Positions 5,794-6,804 of a stretch of DNA of 6,804 nt are shown in pieces. The notes below the pieces were generated by a model that saw only the letters and a list, made by a program, of their open reading frames with translations, was not told the DNA's origin and did not search any database. Location of the stretch: the NCBI RefSeq assembly GCF_041685465.1, contig NZ_JAWLFS010000165.1, positions 1 to 6,804 of the forward strand. The letters are read 5' to 3'. Both the position numbers and the translations under genes were made by a program. How positions within the stretch are numbered: the first letter of the stretch is position 1; each line of letters opens with the position of its first letter. The stretch comes from Rhodosalinus sp041685465. GTDB lineage: Bacteria; Pseudomonadota; Alphaproteobacteria; Rhodobacterales; Rhodobacteraceae.

Positions 5794-6623
5794 GCCGGCG
5801 CTTCCAGGAACTCGGGCGTGAGCCGGCCGGAGAAGACATGCGCCGTGGGCCCGGTCATCCGGACCCCCTCCGCGCGCCAGTCGATCTCGAGCGTGCCGCC
5901 GTCGAGGACCACCGTGACCCGCGGCCCGGTGATCCCGCGCCGCGCCGCGGCCACCGCGGCGGCGCAGGAGGAGGAGCCCGAGGCCAGGGTGATGCCGGCG
6001 CCGCGTTCCCAGACGCGGACGCGCAGGCGGTCGGGGCCTTCGAGGCTCGCCACCTGCACGTTGGTGCGCTCGGGAAAGAGCGGGTCATGCTCGATCCGGG
6101 GCCCGAGCGCGGCGAGGTCGACGCCCTCGGCGTCGTCGACGAAGAAGGTGCAGTGCGGATTGCCCATGCCGGTCGCCGTGGGCGCCCCGTCGAGGGGCAG
6201 TTCCAGCGTGTCCATCTCGCGCGCCAACGGGACATCCTGCCATGTCAGCCCCGGCGACCCCATGTTCACCGCCGTGAGCGCCCCGCGCCGTTCGGCCGCG
6301 AGGACCCCGTGCGCGGTGGCGAGGCGCAGCGTGTCGCGGCCCATCTCCGCCATCAGGTGGCGGGCGATGCAGCGCGTGGCGTTGCCGCAGGCCGCCGAAG
6401 GCGAACCGTCGGCGTTCAGGAAGTCGAGCCGCGCGTCGGCATCGGCATCCGCGCGGATCAGCGCAAGCTGGTCGAAGCCCACGCCGCGGTGGCGGTCCGC
6501 GAGCGTGCGTGCGAGCGCGGGCGTCACCTCGACGGCGCGGGCGCGCGCGTCGATCACGACGAAGTCGTTGCCGAGCCCGTGCATCTTCATGAAGGGCAGA
6601 CCGGTGTCAGCGCGGCGATCCAT
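5790..6623 (-). CDS. dapF: Diaminopimelate epimerase, with Ser in place of the second catalytic Cys
   Basis: Converts LL- to meso-diaminopimelate, the precursor of lysine and of the peptidoglycan cross-link. The 277 residues have the two-lobed DapF fold by motif: MHGLGNDF at 14-21 (N19), FDQL at 50-53 (Q52), NADGS at 70-74, and CGNATRC at 79-85, where C79 is the first catalytic Cys. GNPHC is at 154-158, ERTNV at 185-189 and WERGAG at 205-210. The second catalytic motif normally reads ACGTG but here is ASGSS at 214-218, so S215 (codon TCG, 5979-5981) replaces the base-pair Cys; all other substrate-binding residues I know of are kept. It is first of the pair with mtaB. No Shine-Dalgarno sequence is correctly spaced before the ATG; residue M12 is an alternative start, but it also lacks one. 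Confidence 0.93.
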   Translation of the reverse strand: MDRRADTGLPFMKMHGLGNDFVVIDARARAVEVTPALARTLADRHRGVGFDQLALIRADADADARLDFLNADGSPSAACGNATRCIARHLMAEMGRDTLRLATAHGVLAAERRGALTAVNMGSPGLTWQDVPLAREMDTLELPLDGAPTATGMGNPHCTFFVDDAEGVDLAALGPRIEHDPLFPERTNVQVASLEGPDRLRVRVWERGAGITLASGSSSCAAAVAAARRGITGPRVTVVLDGGTLEIDWRAEGVRMTGPTAHVFSGRLTPEFLEAPA

Positions 6624-6630
6624 GTCAGGC

Positions 6631-6659
6631 CATATACGCCTCGCGGAGGCGGCTTTCCA
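6631..6659 (-). promoter_or_regulatory. dapF-mtaB promoter, predicted to give a leaderless mRNA
   Basis: On the minus strand TGGAAA (6654-6659) and TATATG (6631-6636) are 17 bases apart, each matching consensus at 4 of 6 positions. Only 7 bases separate the -10 box from the dapF ATG, so transcription would begin at or next to the start codon. The spacer contains a perfect palindrome, CGCCTC-3-GAGGCG (6637-6651), a possible operator. Confidence 0.5.
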
Positions 6660-6687
6660 GTGGCGCGCGGAGCGCGTGTTTCGGGGG

Positions 6688-6716
6688 TTGACCGCTCTGC
6701 GCGCTCTTTCTAGAAG
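6688..6716 (+). promoter_or_regulatory. Promoter of tRNA-Lys
   Basis: TTGACC (6688-6693) and TAGAAG (6711-6716), 17 bases apart, match consensus at 5 of 6 and 4 of 6 positions. Transcription would start near 6723, about four bases before the mature tRNA end. The sequence just after the -10 box is GC-rich (CGCCC), as in stable-RNA promoters under stringent control (inference). Confidence 0.65.
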
Positions 6717-6726
6717 CGCCCAACGT

Positions 6727-6802
6727 GGGCCGTTAGCTCAGTTGGTAGAGCAACTGACTTTTAATCAGTGGGTCGCAGGTTCGAATCCTGCACGGCTCAC
6801 CA
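6727..6802 (+). tRNA. tRNA-Lys (anticodon UUU)
   Basis: A complete 76-base cloverleaf. The acceptor stem GGGCCGT/ACGGCTC has one G-U pair, followed by discriminator A6799 and an encoded CCA (6800-6802). The anticodon stem ACTGA/TCAGT (6753-6757, 6765-6769) encloses the loop CTTTTAA with the anticodon TTT at 6760-6762. U36 and A37 (A6763) are the bases needed for t6A and then ms2t6A formation. The T arm is GCAGG-TTCGAAT-CCTGC (6775-6791). It lies back to back with dapF-mtaB, and mtaB encodes the enzyme expected to modify A37. Confidence 0.98.
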
Positions 6803-6804
6803 CG

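Noticed and set aside
6664..6676. CGCGC-3-GCGCG palindrome between the dapF and tRNA-Lys promoters
   Set aside because: Alternating GC of low complexity; expected by chance in this composition.

Overview
The window looks like chromosome from a GC-rich alphaproteobacterium, most likely Rhodobacteraceae (Rhodobacter/Roseobacter type). Evidence: a petA-petB-petC (fbcFBC) operon whose cytochrome b carries its heme and quinol-site residues at the numbers used for Rhodobacter capsulatus, strong bias to G/C at third codon positions, a dapF-mtaB pair, and an intergenic repeat (ending in a CCCCCGGAGTATTT-like core) of a kind I recall from this family. Every protein gene reads as ordinary host chromosome. 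I see no phage, transposon, CRISPR or toxin/defence genes.

Layout. 1-2573 (minus strand): the cytochrome bc1 complex, transcribed petA (Rieske protein), petB (cytochrome b), petC (cytochrome c1); petC runs off the left edge. 2574-2801: divergent intergenic region with a good plus-strand sigma70-type promoter and a large inverted repeat. 2802-3461 (plus): a small outer-membrane beta-barrel protein, possibly LpxQ-like. 3578-4189 (minus): a YibF-like glutathione S-transferase. 4190-4545: 356 bases without a gene, holding two diverged copies of a hairpin-forming repeat. 4546-6623 (minus): dapF and mtaB, overlapping by 4 bases (ATGA). 6727-6802 (plus): tRNA-Lys(UUU), divergent from dapF, with its own promoter.

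How the genes relate. PetABC form the energy-conserving quinol:cytochrome c oxidoreductase of the inner membrane. The right end has a lysine theme. DapF makes meso-diaminopimelate for peptidoglycan and lysine. MtaB adds the methylthio group to t6A37 of tRNA-Lys(UUU), and a gene for exactly that tRNA lies back to back with the operon.

Points most worth a second look: DapF has Ser215 where the family has its second catalytic Cys; the predicted dapF promoter would start the transcript at the ATG (leaderless mRNA); mtaB sits beside its substrate tRNA gene; and the 4258-4460 repeat can form mutually exclusive hairpins. I do not see an undescribed multi-gene system here.
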